This document shows, one piece after another, positions 14,067 through 14,121 of a stretch of 14,121 nucleotides of DNA. Positions within the stretch are counted from its first letter, which is position 1. Every line of letters begins with the position of its first letter. Source of the DNA: Clostridiales bacterium (GTDB lineage Bacteria > Bacillota > Clostridia > Christensenellales > Borkfalkiaceae); NCBI GenBank assembly GCA_003503945.1, contig DOCD01000163.1, positions 6,730 to 20,850 of the forward strand. Direction: 5' to 3'. A program made the translations under genes and the position numbers. The notes beneath the pieces were generated by a model. The model ran no database searches and was not told where the DNA came from. It was given only the letters and a program-made list of their open reading frames with translations.

Positions 14067-14121
14067 ATGTCTGATACAGATTTAAAATTTTTTACAAACG
14101 AGCCTGAACGCACGTTATACG
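14067..14121 (+). CDS. Start of a gene running off the window; possibly a helicase/nuclease-type defence protein
   Basis: Only the first 18 codons are visible: MSDTDLKFFTNEPERTLY. The ATG has AGAAGGAGA with ideal spacing, and a promoter lies directly upstream, so a real gene start is likely. The FFTNEP-x-x-TL opening resembles, from memory, the N-terminus of large proteins combining a PLD-like nuclease region with an SNF2/DEAD-like helicase found in defence islands. With so few residues this is a weak suggestion, not an identification. The gene appears to be controlled by the palindrome at 14005-14019 and lies on the island side of the tRNA remnant. Confidence 0.7.
   Translation, partial: MSDTDLKFFTNEPERTLY

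Overview
The window reads as chromosomal DNA of a Gram-positive, Clostridia-type bacterium (Bacillota), probably an uncultured gut lineage; this placement is inferred. The evidence is the gene order decarboxylase (yaaO-like) - tmk - holB - ricT - trmN6 - rsmI, which follows the Bacillus subtilis yaaO-tmk-holB-yaaT-yabB-yabC block, together with frequent GGAGG-type ribosome sites, some TTG/GTG starts and structured intergenic repeats. Nearly everything up to about 13.15 kb is on the + strand.

Layout. 1-1297: lysyl-tRNA synthetase, cut at its N-terminus by the window edge. 1298-1495: intergenic repeats. 1496-5250: a tightly coupled run of PLP decarboxylase, thymidylate kinase, DNA polymerase III delta-prime and RicT, with overlaps or 1-nt gaps. 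5275-5593: a self-contained 2[4Fe-4S] ferredoxin unit with its own strong promoter, a palindrome at the transcript start and a strong terminator. 5607-7096: two RNA methyltransferases. 7097-7290: a multi-hairpin intergenic block. 7291-8307: a DUF697-like membrane protein. 8306-8426: a second copy of the structured repeat found after lysS. 8460-13155: an M42 metallopeptidase followed by a heterodimeric ABC exporter with one consensus and one degenerate ATP site. 13157-13320: more palindromic repeats.

At about 13.38 kb the character changes. A perfect terminator hairpin and the last 28 nt of a tRNA (T-arm, acceptor strand, CCA; closest to tRNA-Arg), both read on the - strand, abut AT-rich DNA. 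That DNA holds an orphan terminator hairpin, a short direct-repeat cluster, a small XRE-type regulator with its own promoter, and, beyond a 7-1-7 palindromic operator, the start of another gene that runs off the window. This is the geometry left at one end of an element integrated into the 3' end of a tRNA gene, so the window probably ends just inside a genomic island. The truncated last gene weakly resembles helicase/nuclease defence proteins, but only 18 codons are visible.

The two observations I rate highest are this island junction with its regulator/operator module, and the two 116-121 nt intergenic elements at 1299-1414 and 8306-8426. Those elements share single-stranded blocks while their stems differ by compensatory changes, as expected of a conserved structured RNA or a palindromic mobile repeat.
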